64,000 nucleotides of DNA from Candidatus Denitrolinea symbiosum. Its GTDB lineage: Bacteria > Chloroflexota > Anaerolineae > Anaerolineales > Villigracilaceae. The stretch lies in the NCBI GenBank assembly GCA_017312345.1, contig BLAA01000001.1, positions 2,232,001-2,296,000 on the forward strand. Direction: 5' to 3'. Shown one piece after another: positions 1-9,900 of the stretch. The notes under the pieces were generated by a model. The model worked only from the letters and a program-made list of their open reading frames with translations. It made no database searches and was not told where the DNA came from. The translations under genes and the position numbers were made by a program. How positions within the stretch are numbered: the stretch's first letter is position 1; every line of letters starts with the position of its first letter.

Positions 1-1
1 G

Positions 2-1303
2 ACTAGCCTTTATCGCTCGCGTGTGACGACCCCGCAGGAGGCGGTTCGCGCCATTCAGTCTGGCAACCGCGTCTTCCTGACGGGGAACGTATCGGTGCCG
101 CGGGTGATTCTCGCGGCCCTGGTGGAGCAGGCCCCCAACCTGACCGACGTGGAGATCGTCCAGCTATTGACGATTGGCGACGCGAATTATGTCCAGCCGT
201 CGATGGAAGGCCATCTGCGCGTCAACGCGATGTTCATCAGCCCCAACACCCGCAAAGCCGTGCAGGAGGGACGCGCCGACTTTACGCCCGTCCTGCTCTC
301 GGAATTTCCCCTGCTGTTCAAGCGCGGCACGCTGTCTCTCGATGTGGCCCTCATCCAGGTCTCCCCGCCGGACGAACACGGCTTTTGCAGCCTCGGCGTG
401 GAAGTCGGCCCCACCAAGACGCCCGCGGAAACAGCCCGGATCATCATCGCCGAAGTCAACGAGCAAATGCCGCGCACGCTGGGCGATTCGTTCATCCACG
501 TCAGCCGCCTGCACCACATCATCCCGGTCAACTACGCGATCTCCGAACTGGTTATGGCCGAGGACGGCGACGCCGCCATCGTGGAAAAGATCGCCGGCCA
601 CATCGCCGGCCTGATCCCCGACGGAGCCACCATGCAATTGGGCATCGGCGCCATCCCCGACGCGGTGTTAAGATACCTCTACGACAAAAAAGACCTGGGC
701 ATTCACACCGAGTTATTCTCGGACGGCGTGATAGACCTGGTCAACGCGGGGGTGTTGACGAACGCCCGCAAAACCCTCCATCCCGGCAAGATCGTGGCGG
801 GCTTTTTGATGGGCAGCAGGCGACTCTACGATTGGGTGGACGATAACCCGATGATCGAACTGCACCGCACGGAATACGTCAACGACCCGTTTATCATCGC
901 CCAGAACGAACGCATGGTGGCGATCAACTCCGCCATCGAAGTGGACCTGACCGGCCAGGTCTGCGCCGACAGCATCGGCCCGAAATTCTACAGCGGCGTC
1001 GGCGGCCAGCTGGACTTCGTCTACGGGGCCTCGCGCTCTAAAGACGGCGTGCCGATCATCGCCCTGCCCAGCTCGGTCACGTTGAAAGATGGGACCGTGA
1101 TAAGCAAGATCTCGCACATGCTCAAACAGGGCGCGGGCGTGGTCACCACCCGCAACCATGTGCGCTTCATCGTCACCGAATTCGGCGTGGCCGAACTCTA
1201 CGGCAAGACCATTCGCCAGCGCGCCCAGGCGCTCATCAACGTGGCTCATCCCGACTTCCGCGCCGAACTGAAAAAACAGGCCGCGGAACTGCACTATTTG
1301 TAA
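2..1303 (+). CDS. Acetyl-CoA hydrolase/transferase family protein (5' end outside window)
   Basis: CoA-transferase of the acetyl-CoA hydrolase / 4-hydroxybutyrate CoA-transferase family, which moves CoA between acyl-CoA and a free acid in the cytoplasm. The motif HTELFSDG near residue 230 (counted from the internal GTG at 23) carries the glutamate expected to form the glutamyl-CoA intermediate, and GVGGQLDF near residue 328 is the family glycine motif. The frame stays open from position 2 and encodes TSLYRSRV before TTPQEAV, which resembles the family N-terminus. The real start is therefore probably upstream of the window and the GTG at 23 is only an internal candidate. Exact acyl substrate cannot be told from sequence. 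Confidence 0.85.
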   Translation, partial: TSLYRSRVTTPQEAVRAIQSGNRVFLTGNVSVPRVILAALVEQAPNLTDVEIVQLLTIGDANYVQPSMEGHLRVNAMFISPNTRKAVQEGRADFTPVLLSEFPLLFKRGTLSLDVALIQVSPPDEHGFCSLGVEVGPTKTPAETARIIIAEVNEQMPRTLGDSFIHVSRLHHIIPVNYAISELVMAEDGDAAIVEKIAGHIAGLIPDGATMQLGIGAIPDAVLRYLYDKKDLGIHTELFSDGVIDLVNAGVLTNARKTLHPGKIVAGFLMGSRRLYDWVDDNPMIELHRTEYVNDPFIIAQNERMVAINSAIEVDLTGQVCADSIGPKFYSGVGGQLDFVYGASRSKDGVPIIALPSSVTLKDGTVISKISHMLKQGAGVVTTRNHVRFIVTEFGVAELYGKTIRQRAQALINVAHPDFRAELKKQAAELHYL

Positions 1304-1361
1304 TCGCGGCTTCCGGGCATCACGGATTCGTGATCTGAAGAAAGCCCCCAACTTCATGGCG

Positions 1362-1388
1362 CCCGCGCATCCTTCCAGGGTGCGCGGG
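1362..1388 (+). terminator. Hairpin between CoA-transferase and pyk
   Basis: An 8-bp perfect stem (CCCGCGCA/TGCGCGGG) with an 11-nt loop lies after the CoA-transferase stop. A smaller palindrome (ATCACG-GATT-CGTGAT) sits at 1319-1334. There is no long T-run, so termination is only likely. Confidence 0.4.
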
Positions 1389-1414
1389 TGTTATGTGCAT
1401 GAGGCATTTTATCC

Positions 1415-2866
<1,452 letters not shown>

Positions 2867-2873
2867 ACGGGAT

Positions 2874-3746
2874 TTATTCCCGACTGGCAACGACCAGCCC
2901 GATCCCGATCAATATCCCGCCGACGATGAAGAGCGGCGTGACGGCTTCGCGCAGGAACAGCGCCCCGAGGATCGTCCCGACGACGGGCTGCGCGAAGAAC
3001 GTCAGCGAGGCGACCGCGGCGGGTAATTCCGCGAAGGCGTAATTCCACAGGAACATGGCGATGGCGGTGGAGATGATGCCGAGGAAAAGTATCCCGCCGA
3101 CCACGCCGGGGGTGATCTCGCCGATCTCCTGCGATTGGATTTCGAAATAACCGAACAGCGCGCTGGACGGAATTCCGCCCGCCAGCATGATGGCGCTGGC
3201 CGTCAGCAGGTCGCCTGCCCGGGAGATTTTCCGCACGAGGACGGAGTACAGCGCCCACGTCAACGCGGCGGCGAGCAGGGACAGGTTGCCCCAGAAGAGG
3301 GAGGGTGAGAGTTCGGCGTTGCGCGGGTCAATGACGGCGATCACGCCGAGCGTCGAGATGACCAGCGCCGCGATCCGCCGCGCCGTCGTCCGCTCGCCGA
3401 GCAGGAGCGGCGCGAAAAGCAGGACGAAGGCGGGCGTGGCCGAGGTCACGAGCGAACCGTTGGAGGCGGTGGAGAGTTTTGTCCCGACGAATTGGAATCC
3501 GAGCGAGACGCCGTATCCCACGAATCCCACCGCGAAGATTTGCCAGAACTGGCGCGCCGTCAGGGACGCGCGCGGACGGAAGGCGATTGCCGCGCCGAGG
3601 GCGAAAATCCCCAACACGAGGCGCGTCGTGAGCAGCGCGAAAGGAGGGATGACTTCCAGGACCACTTTGCTGACCACGTACATCCCGCCCCAAATGGACG
3701 CGGCTGCGAGGCCGGCGAAAAGACCAGCGAGAGGGTGTTTGCGCAT
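2874..3746 (-). CDS. EamA-family (DMT) membrane transporter
   Basis: A 290-residue, ten-helix membrane protein with two tandem EamA domains (about residues 8-145 and 155-288), the arrangement of drug/metabolite exporters such as RhaT/YdcZ-type carriers. The first helix begins LAGLFAGLAAASIWGGMYVVSK, a typical EamA start. Substrate is unknown. It is a single gene, convergent with pyk and divergent from the hypothetical gene at 3852. Confidence 0.88.
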   Translation of the reverse strand: MRKHPLAGLFAGLAAASIWGGMYVVSKVVLEVIPPFALLTTRLVLGIFALGAAIAFRPRASLTARQFWQIFAVGFVGYGVSLGFQFVGTKLSTASNGSLVTSATPAFVLLFAPLLLGERTTARRIAALVISTLGVIAVIDPRNAELSPSLFWGNLSLLAAALTWALYSVLVRKISRAGDLLTASAIMLAGGIPSSALFGYFEIQSQEIGEITPGVVGGILFLGIISTAIAMFLWNYAFAELPAAVASLTFFAQPVVGTILGALFLREAVTPLFIVGGILIGIGLVVASRE

Positions 3747-3793
3747 GGGCGGGGATTATAACCCGGCGGCTGTTTTTGTTTGGGGGTTCACGC

Positions 3794-3821
3794 TTGACTT
3801 TTGCAAAAAACATTGTACAGT
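3794..3821 (+). promoter_or_regulatory. Candidate sigma70-type promoter of the hypothetical gene at 3852
   Basis: TTGACT at 3794-3799 and TACAGT at 3816-3821 are separated by 16 bp, about 30 bp before the ATG. An AGGAGG ribosome site at 3842-3847 decides the start at 3852 rather than an upstream in-frame codon. Confidence 0.45.
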
Positions 3822-3851
3822 ATAGATGTGAGTTCGCCGCCAGGAGGCCGC

Positions 3852-4649
3852 ATGACTACTGACCAGTATCCCATCCGCCTGCGTTTTGACGGGGCTCAAT
3901 TCAAGACGCGCGGCGTTCCAATCCAGGACCTGGGGGAATCTCTGGTTTTGATCCAGCGTATGGTTTACAAGGCGTATTTTATCCGGGAGAAACAAAGTTT
4001 CAAGAAAGCCGTCCCTTCCACTGCGGAGCGGAAACTCCTGGCGATGGAGATTGCGGGAAGAGAGCGCGGTTCCGATGTGTACCAACTGGCCTGGCTGGCC
4101 CGTGACGTTGCCGACAATGTAGCGGCCGGCGCTTTACAAGGGATATCGGGGGAAATCGCCTCTGCCCTGATGGTCTTAACCGCGAATCAGATATGGGATT
4201 TGATCCAGAAACGCAAACGCCGGCCTGTAGATCTGCTCGCCATTTCCATCTTCAATGATCTTGAGGAACTGACCAATCGTATTGGCAAGGCGGGCGATAT
4301 CCGTCGAATCGAGATTCACTTTGCGGGAAAGCGCGGTCCGGTGGTGATAGACGCGAAAACGCGGGACGCGGTCAAAAACGCGAGGAAGTTGTTGAAAAAG
4401 GGAAAATCCCAGTCGCTGGAGGGCGACGTGATTGCGCCGCATACGATCGGGCAGGACTACGCCTTCGTCCGCGTGGGAACCGACCGCGTCAAAGTCTACA
4501 TGAAGAGGAAGGTGTTTCGGGAAATGATGGCGGTCCTTGGCGAGGAACCGATTGCCCGCCTTCGATTTTCGGGACGCCCGCGGCTGATGATTGACTTTGA
4601 CCCGGGCCGTTTCGTCGAATATTACGCCGATTCCGTTCAACGCGCGTAA
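3852..4649 (+). CDS. Hypothetical protein, 265 aa
   Basis: Soluble 265-residue protein I do not recognise. The start at 3852 is fixed by a perfect AGGAGG four bases upstream. The middle (about 75-125) is rich in alanine and hydrophobic residues and could form an amphipathic helical hairpin. The C-terminal half (150-260) alternates strands and basic segments (KNARKLLKKGK). There is no signal peptide or enzyme motif. It is not in an operon. Confidence 0.7.
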   Translation: MTTDQYPIRLRFDGAQFKTRGVPIQDLGESLVLIQRMVYKAYFIREKQSFKKAVPSTAERKLLAMEIAGRERGSDVYQLAWLARDVADNVAAGALQGISGEIASALMVLTANQIWDLIQKRKRRPVDLLAISIFNDLEELTNRIGKAGDIRRIEIHFAGKRGPVVIDAKTRDAVKNARKLLKKGKSQSLEGDVIAPHTIGQDYAFVRVGTDRVKVYMKRKVFREMMAVLGEEPIARLRFSGRPRLMIDFDPGRFVEYYADSVQRA

Positions 4650-4748
4650 GCGGACGCTTATCCCGTTTGACCGGGTTGAACGACGCTTCTCCTATTAAAT
4701 AGCACGGGTTGACGCGAATCTTGGCGCGCCAACCCGTGCGCTGGAATG

Positions 4749-5135
4749 CTATTTATTGTTGTATAGCAGGCCTCCGATGATCGAGAATCCCAGGACAGCC
4801 AGGCTTACCAGTTGTTGCTCCGGGATCCACCCGAACAGATTGCCGCCCAGCGCCAACGCCCAGATCGGAAACGCTATTGCGGCGAGGATGATGTTTTGTA
4901 CTTTTCCCTGCCCGTCTGTGGCGAACCATCGAAGCGCTATTGAACCGATCCAGCAGAACAATGTCCAGTAGGTCGCGTATGTGGGCGCGGTTGTCAGGCC
5001 GACCACGTACACCCCCACAACTTCCGCTGGAACATGGGCCGCTACATTTCCCAGAAACTCTTTGACGTTGTCCGAAACGGCGCGGACGCCCGCTCGGGCT
5101 GGGACGCCGCCGATATGACCGTATAGAGTAGCCAT
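4749..5135 (-). CDS. Small integral membrane protein
   Basis: A 128-residue protein with about four hydrophobic segments (roughly 35-55, 60-72, 82-100 and 106-125), ending in a short polar tail YNNK. A good AAGGAG ribosome site precedes ATG at 5135. No family recognised. It stands alone between the hypothetical gene and arfB; the 270 bp upstream shows no further gene. Confidence 0.7.
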   Translation of the reverse strand: MATLYGHIGGVPARAGVRAVSDNVKEFLGNVAAHVPAEVVGVYVVGLTTAPTYATYWTLFCWIGSIALRWFATDGQGKVQNIILAAIAFPIWALALGGNLFGWIPEQQLVSLAVLGFSIIGGLLYNNK

Positions 5136-5405
5136 TTTTTCTCCTTTGGGTTGGAAGACACAGATTAGACCTTGCCAAAAGACGAGGGGCGCCTCCTTCC
5201 AGCGGATGATTTATGCGGCCGATAATTTAAAGTCCAGCCGACGATCGGCGAAAATCAGTAGATCGCGAAAGCGCCGGATTTGCGCTAGAGAGCGCAAGTC
5301 ACACGCGGTTTTCGTAACCTGCCGGAAATTACTTTTAAATTATAAGGATTTTGATTTGAAATACAAGCGGCAATTTTTCTGACTGGGCGCGCGGTTCATG
5401 CCGGT

Positions 5406-5804
5406 CTATGACCAGTCGTTTCCCTGCCTGCTTCGTTTGATTTCCGCGCGTTTTCGCTTTCCCTCGAGCCGCCGTTCTTTTGACGCGCGCGTGGGACTCG
5501 TCGGCTTGCGCGTCCTGGGCCTCTGGCTGGCTTTTTTGAGCATCCCGTAAAACCGCTCCAGCGCGTCGAAGCGATTCTGCTCCTGCGCGCGATACCGCTT
5601 GGCCTCGATGACCAGAATCCCGTCCGCGCTGACGCGTTTTCCCGCGAGTTTCACCAGCCGCGCTTTGACCTCCTCGCTCAGGGAGGGGGAGCGCGTCACG
5701 TCGAACCGCAGTTGCACCGCCGTCGCCACTTTGTTGACGTTTTGTCCGCCCGGCCCCGACGAGCGGACATACTCGAACGAGAGTTCCCTTTCGATTGAAT
5801 TCAT
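5406..5804 (-). CDS. arfB: Peptidyl-tRNA hydrolase ArfB (ribosome rescue)
   Basis: ArfB/YaeJ-type release factor homologue that frees ribosomes stalled on truncated mRNA. The catalytic GGQ is in SSGPGGQNVNK (residues about 15-25), followed by the class-I release-factor fold and the usual basic C-terminal tail (about 95-132) that threads into the empty mRNA channel. Length (132 aa) is close to the family norm of about 140. Monocistronic, transcribed leftward. Confidence 0.93.
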   Translation of the reverse strand: MNSIERELSFEYVRSSGPGGQNVNKVATAVQLRFDVTRSPSLSEEVKARLVKLAGKRVSADGILVIEAKRYRAQEQNRFDALERFYGMLKKASQRPRTRKPTSPTRASKERRLEGKRKRAEIKRSRQGNDWS

Positions 5805-5893
5805 GGCGCGATTATACAGGATTCATCGTCTGCGCGTAGCCAGAATACCGTCAGCCGGGCCGCCAATCCGACCTGCGCCAACTGGAAGTTAAA

Positions 5894-5915
5894 GCCCGTC
5901 GATTTCTCGACGGGC
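5894..5915 (-). terminator. Terminator of the kor operon
   Basis: A perfect 9-bp stem GCCCGTCGA/TCGACGGGC with a TTTC loop, followed on the minus strand by TTTAA, lies 64 bp after the korB stop. The adjoining 5916-5976 stretch is an iterated CTGAC/CCGACTA word repeat. Confidence 0.65.
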
Positions 5916-5978
5916 GGACTGACAGACTACCCAACTATTCGGCTAACAGACCATCCGACTATCTGACTAACCGACTAA

Positions 5979-7034
5979 TTAGAACATCATCGCGTTGATG
6001 GTTTTGATCGTCTCGGGGAGCGGGCGGAGGTCGGCCTCAGCGAGGCGATTGAGAGGCGTATCCACGAGTCCGTAAGTCTCGGTGAAGCCGGGCTTTTGAG
6101 CGTCCACGTAGATCAGGCCGGTTACCAGTTGATTCTCGCGCTGGGCCTCTTCGAGCATTCTCAAGGCTTCCATGCGGTTGGTGGGATCGTAATCCTCGCC
6201 CAATTTTTTCAGCCGAATGGCCGAGCCGTCGTGCAGTTCCACCTCGCGCACGGTGCCCGGCTCAAAGTCTTCGACGGTGATCTCGTCGCGCGCCGGGATG
6301 AACGCGACCTCGTGCAGGGGCGATTCGTGGTCCTTGCCCCAGGCGTAAGAGTGATAAGAACTGTCCTCGTTGTTGAACGTGACGCATGGGCTGATGATGT
6401 CGAGCATGGCGATGCCCTTGTGCGCCAGCGCGGCCTTGATGAGCTCCTTCACCTGCTTCGGGTCGCCCGCGAAGGAACGCGCCACAAAGGTCGCGTTCGA
6501 GGCCATGGCCTCCATGCAGATGTCAATGGGCATGTACAGATTCACGCCCTGCTTCTTAAGCTCGAGACCCACCTCGGCGGTGGCGGAAAACTGTCCCTTG
6601 GTGAGGCCGTACACGCCGTTGTTCTCGACGATGTAGACCATTTCCATGTTGCGGCGCATGATGTGTTTGAACTGTCCCATGCCGATGCTGGCCGAGTCGC
6701 CGTCGCCCGAAACGCCGATGCCGCGCAGCGACCGATCGGCAAACAGCGCGCCCGTGGCAAGGGAGGGCATGCGTCCGTGCAGGCCGTTGAACCCAAAGGA
6801 CCGGTTCAGGAAGTAGGTGGGCGATTTACTCGAACAGCCGATGCCGCTGAACTTGACGATCTTCTCCGGCGTCAAGTTCATCTCGTAACACGCGGCGATG
6901 ATCTGGCTGGAGATCGAGTTGTGTCCGCAGCCCTGGCACAGGGTGGTGGGGTTTCCGATATAATCCTTTCGGCTCAGCCCGATGGCATTCACGTTTGCGG
7001 GGGCCGCGCCGACCATGGGTAGCGTTTCGGTCAT
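5979..7034 (-). CDS. korB: 2-oxoacid:ferredoxin oxidoreductase subunit beta
   Basis: Beta subunit of a 2-oxoacid (probably 2-oxoglutarate) ferredoxin oxidoreductase, the thiamine-diphosphate-binding half that oxidatively decarboxylates 2-oxoacids and passes electrons to ferredoxin. CQGCGHN near residue 35 and GIGCSSKSP near 65 supply iron-sulfur cysteines. GVSGDGDSASIG near 108 is the ThDP/Mg motif. At 351 aa it is longer than the usual ~290 because of an extended C-terminus after about residue 290. It overlaps korA by 4 bp, so the two are translationally coupled. Substrate choice (2-oxoglutarate against pyruvate) is inferred from the fused alpha partner. Confidence 0.92.
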   Translation of the reverse strand: MTETLPMVGAAPANVNAIGLSRKDYIGNPTTLCQGCGHNSISSQIIAACYEMNLTPEKIVKFSGIGCSSKSPTYFLNRSFGFNGLHGRMPSLATGALFADRSLRGIGVSGDGDSASIGMGQFKHIMRRNMEMVYIVENNGVYGLTKGQFSATAEVGLELKKQGVNLYMPIDICMEAMASNATFVARSFAGDPKQVKELIKAALAHKGIAMLDIISPCVTFNNEDSSYHSYAWGKDHESPLHEVAFIPARDEITVEDFEPGTVREVELHDGSAIRLKKLGEDYDPTNRMEALRMLEEAQRENQLVTGLIYVDAQKPGFTETYGLVDTPLNRLAEADLRPLPETIKTINAMMF

Positions 7035-8923
7035 TTCCTGGCTCCTTTCCTGGCGACATTCTTTTTAACGACAGCCTTCTTGCTGGACGCTTTATTCCGG
7101 GCCGGCGATCCCTTTGCCGGTTTCTTCGGGGCGGGTTTGACGAATTTCAAAATGCCCTCGCGGATCCATTTGGCCGAAGCGGGCAGCCCGTCCTGGAAGG
7201 CGACCGAGTGGAGTTTGGGCGCCAGCTCGGGAAACTCCATACAGAACAGTTGATACATCTGCCCGTCGCGGTTCATCTCGACCACGATGATCTGGTCGTA
7301 TTTTCGGATGAACTTTTCGACAGACGCGGGGAAGGGCAGCGCCCGAACCCGCATCATGCTCGACTTGAGGCCGGACGCGGCCAATTGGGCGCGCGCCTCC
7401 TCGACGGCCGATTCGGTCGAACCGTAGGCGATGATGCCCACTTTCGCGCCGCGCGTCTCGTGGGTGATCGGCTCCGGGACGTAGGCCCTCGCAGTCTCGA
7501 ATTTTTTCTTCAGGCGTTCCATCCCGCGATAAAAGGTGGACGGGTCCTCGGAGTAGCGGGCGTATTCGTCGTGTCCTGTGCCGCGCGTAAAGTACGACGA
7601 TAGCGGGTGCATGTTGCCGGGCAGGGTGCGATAGGGAATGCCGTCCCCGTCCTTGTCGAGATAGCGCCCCCAGTTGCCCTTCAATTCTTCCAGATCCTTT
7701 TCGGTGAGGACTTTCCCGCGGTCCATCTTTGTGGGAGGGTATTCGAAGGGCTTGCTCATCCACTGGTTCATGCCGATATCGAGGTCGGCCAGCACGAAGA
7801 CGGGCGTCTGCAGGCGCTCGGCCAGGTCGAAAGCCTTCCAGCCGAATTCGAAGCACTCGAACACGTTGCCCGGCAGCAGGATGACGGATTGCGAGCCGCC
7901 GTGACCGATGAACGCCGCGAAGGTCAGGTCGCCTTGCGAAGTTCGGGTGGGCAGGCCGGTGGAGGGGCCGATGCGCTGCACGTCCCAGATGACGACGGGT
8001 ATTTCGGCGTAATACGCCAGGCCCGCGAACTCGGTCATCAGGGAAAGTCCCGGGCCGGAGGTGGAGGTCATCGAGCGCAGGCCGGCCCAGCCCGCTCCCA
8101 CCGCCATGCCCAGCGCGGCAAGTTCGTCTTCCGCCTGGACGACCGCGTAGGTATGCTTGCCGTCTTCGCGTTTGCGGAGCAGGGGCAGGTATTCGTTGAG
8201 GGATTCGGCCAGGCTGGTGGCGGGCGTGATCGGATACCAGCCCGCGAATTGAACGCCGCCGTAGATGGAGCCGAGCGCCCCGGCCGTGTTGCCGTCGGCC
8301 ATGATCAGGCCTTCGGTCTTGTTCATCGGCTCGAGCCAGAACGGATCGGTCTTGACGAGGTTGGCCTTCGCCCAGTCCGCGCCGGCCTGGACGGCGCTCA
8401 TGTTCATCAGGGTGGGTTTTTCGCGGTGTTTGAAGTGGAAGTCCAGCGCGGCGCGGACCGCTTCCATGTCAATGCCGATCATCTGGGCGATGATGCCCAC
8501 GTAGATCATGTTGCCGACGAGTCCGCGCAGGCTGTTCGGCACGTCGGTCAGCTCGCGGACGAGATGTTTGACCGGCATGGGATAGACGGAGATGTCGCTG
8601 CGGGTGATGGCCTGCTGGATGTCGTCGGCGTAGAAAAAAGCCCCGCCCGGCGCGACCGATTCGAGGTCACGCGTGAACGAGGCCGGGTTGATGGTCGCCA
8701 CGATGTGGTTTTTTTCGTCGCGTCCAATGTAGCCATCTTTGCTGACGCGGATGGTGTACCAGGTCGGCAATCCCTGAATGTTGGAGGGGAAGAGGTTCTT
8801 GCCGCTGACCGGGATGCCCATTTTGAAAATGGCGCGCAGGATGGTAGTGTTGGCCGTGGACGAACCAGAACCGTTCACGGTGCCGACGGTGATGGAAAAG
8901 TCGTTCACGATTTTTTGGTTCAT
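7031..8923 (-). CDS. korA: 2-oxoacid:ferredoxin oxidoreductase, fused gamma-alpha subunit
   Basis: Partner of KorB. Residues about 1-190 form the gamma domain (GSGSSTANTTILRAIF), and about 205-590 form the alpha pyrimidine-binding domain with GWYPITPATSLAE. This fusion is typical of KorA. The last ~35 residues are a Lys/Ala/Pro-rich tail (PAPKKPAKGSPARNK, then KKAVVKKN) that is not part of the family fold and is disordered in appearance. Similar tails occur on transketolase and P5C dehydrogenase in this window. First enzyme gene of the operon gntR-korA-korB. Confidence 0.93.
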   Translation of the reverse strand: MNQKIVNDFSITVGTVNGSGSSTANTTILRAIFKMGIPVSGKNLFPSNIQGLPTWYTIRVSKDGYIGRDEKNHIVATINPASFTRDLESVAPGGAFFYADDIQQAITRSDISVYPMPVKHLVRELTDVPNSLRGLVGNMIYVGIIAQMIGIDMEAVRAALDFHFKHREKPTLMNMSAVQAGADWAKANLVKTDPFWLEPMNKTEGLIMADGNTAGALGSIYGGVQFAGWYPITPATSLAESLNEYLPLLRKREDGKHTYAVVQAEDELAALGMAVGAGWAGLRSMTSTSGPGLSLMTEFAGLAYYAEIPVVIWDVQRIGPSTGLPTRTSQGDLTFAAFIGHGGSQSVILLPGNVFECFEFGWKAFDLAERLQTPVFVLADLDIGMNQWMSKPFEYPPTKMDRGKVLTEKDLEELKGNWGRYLDKDGDGIPYRTLPGNMHPLSSYFTRGTGHDEYARYSEDPSTFYRGMERLKKKFETARAYVPEPITHETRGAKVGIIAYGSTESAVEEARAQLAASGLKSSMMRVRALPFPASVEKFIRKYDQIIVVEMNRDGQMYQLFCMEFPELAPKLHSVAFQDGLPASAKWIREGILKFVKPAPKKPAKGSPARNKASSKKAVVKKNVARKGARK

Positions 8924-8994
8924 AAAACTCCTCGATGAGGTTTGATTTTTGCCGCGGATGGAAGGGTTAGTGCGCGTGTAATTTCGTCCACGGT

Positions 8995-9666
8995 TTATTT
9001 TGACGATGAGATCAACTGATGGATCAGGTCGGTGTGTTCGATAAGAGCTTTGTAGCCTTCGTCGAATTCTCCTTCGCAGATGGCGTCCACCATTTTTTGA
9101 TGGTAGGTCCAGACTTCGGTGAGGTAGTCGTAGTCGGTAAAGACGTTGAGGCCGACGGCTTCGTAGGCGTCCCAGTAGGCTTGCAGGAGGCCGGTGACGA
9201 AGGGATTGTTGAGGCGGCAGTAGATGACGGTATGCAGTTCGCGGTGTTCGGGGTGGGGGATTTCGATGGGGTTGCCGCGCAGTTTTTCCCAGGCGCGCGC
9301 CAAAAGAGATTGGAGCGCGGCGTGGTCTTCGGGAGTGAGAAGCGCGACGGCCTCCTGCCAGTAGGCGGTTTCGATGTGACGCCGCAGGTCGGCGAAGGTG
9401 AAGAAACTGGATTTGTCGAGGGCGAGGGCGTATTGGAGACTTTGCCGGACGGCGGGATGGAAACTATATGGCTGGCGGCGGATGCCGGTGCGCGGCTTGA
9501 CTTCGACCAGGCCGAGGGCGCGCGCCACCTCCAGTTGTTCGCGCAGGGACGCGACCGAGACTCCCAGCTCGGCGCTCAACGCGGTGAGCGCCGGCAGGCT
9601 TTGCTCGGTCTGTTCGTGTGAGGCAAGGTATTGGAGGAATTCGGAGAGAGGCCGGTCGCGAAACAT
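8995..9666 (-). CDS. GntR-family regulator with FCD (FadR-type) effector domain
   Basis: A 223-residue regulator: winged helix at about 1-62 (LPALTALSAELGVSVASLREQLEVARALGLVE) and an all-helical FCD domain at 80-215 with FADLRRHIE and spaced histidines (HRELHTV, YHQKM, EHTDLIHQL) that bind a metal/carboxylate effector in this family. It is the first gene of the operon, 71 bp before korA, so it probably senses an organic acid and controls 2-oxoacid oxidation and itself. No strong ribosome site is visible before ATG at 9666. Confidence 0.88.
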   Translation of the reverse strand: MFRDRPLSEFLQYLASHEQTEQSLPALTALSAELGVSVASLREQLEVARALGLVEVKPRTGIRRQPYSFHPAVRQSLQYALALDKSSFFTFADLRRHIETAYWQEAVALLTPEDHAALQSLLARAWEKLRGNPIEIPHPEHRELHTVIYCRLNNPFVTGLLQAYWDAYEAVGLNVFTDYDYLTEVWTYHQKMVDAICEGEFDEGYKALIEHTDLIHQLISSSK

Positions 9667-9671
9667 CGGAT

Positions 9672-9685
9672 GATTAGTATTAATC
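9672..9685 (-). promoter_or_regulatory. Candidate GntR operator
   Basis: Palindrome GATTA-GTAT-TAATC, flanked by two copies of CATCCGAT on the minus strand, lies between the promoter and the regulator start. It is the right place for autoregulation. Inference only. Confidence 0.4.
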
Positions 9686-9704
9686 GGATGAATAGGACGA
9701 TTGG

Positions 9705-9733
9705 AGTATATTACGGCTGCGATAGGATGTCAA
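9705..9733 (-). promoter_or_regulatory. Promoter of the gntR-korAB operon
   Basis: On the minus strand TTGACA (9728-9733) and TATACT (9705-9710) are 17 bp apart, giving a leader of about 30 nt before the regulator ATG. Confidence 0.7.
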
Positions 9734-9794
9734 GAGAACGCAGCGGCTCTCACGCGGCCCTCTCAAAATTGGTAGGTTTTCGCGTTGCCGTCAA

Positions 9795-9862
9795 AATTCA
9801 TCGCGAAGAACGCCAGGTTTAAGTAGGCTTCTTCGCGATCTTTGCGGGCTTCGCGGTTCAAT
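9795..9862. repeat. Word-like intergenic repeat (CGCGAAGAACGC / GGGCTTCGCGGTTCAA)
   Basis: Non-coding stretch made of short iterated words such as TTCGCGATCTTTGCGGGCTTC. The tail GGGCTTCGCGGTTCAA recurs exactly at about 59790-59805. Confidence 0.55.
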
Positions 9863-9900
9863 GGGTTGGCGGCGAACAATGACTTTGCCAATATGACGCG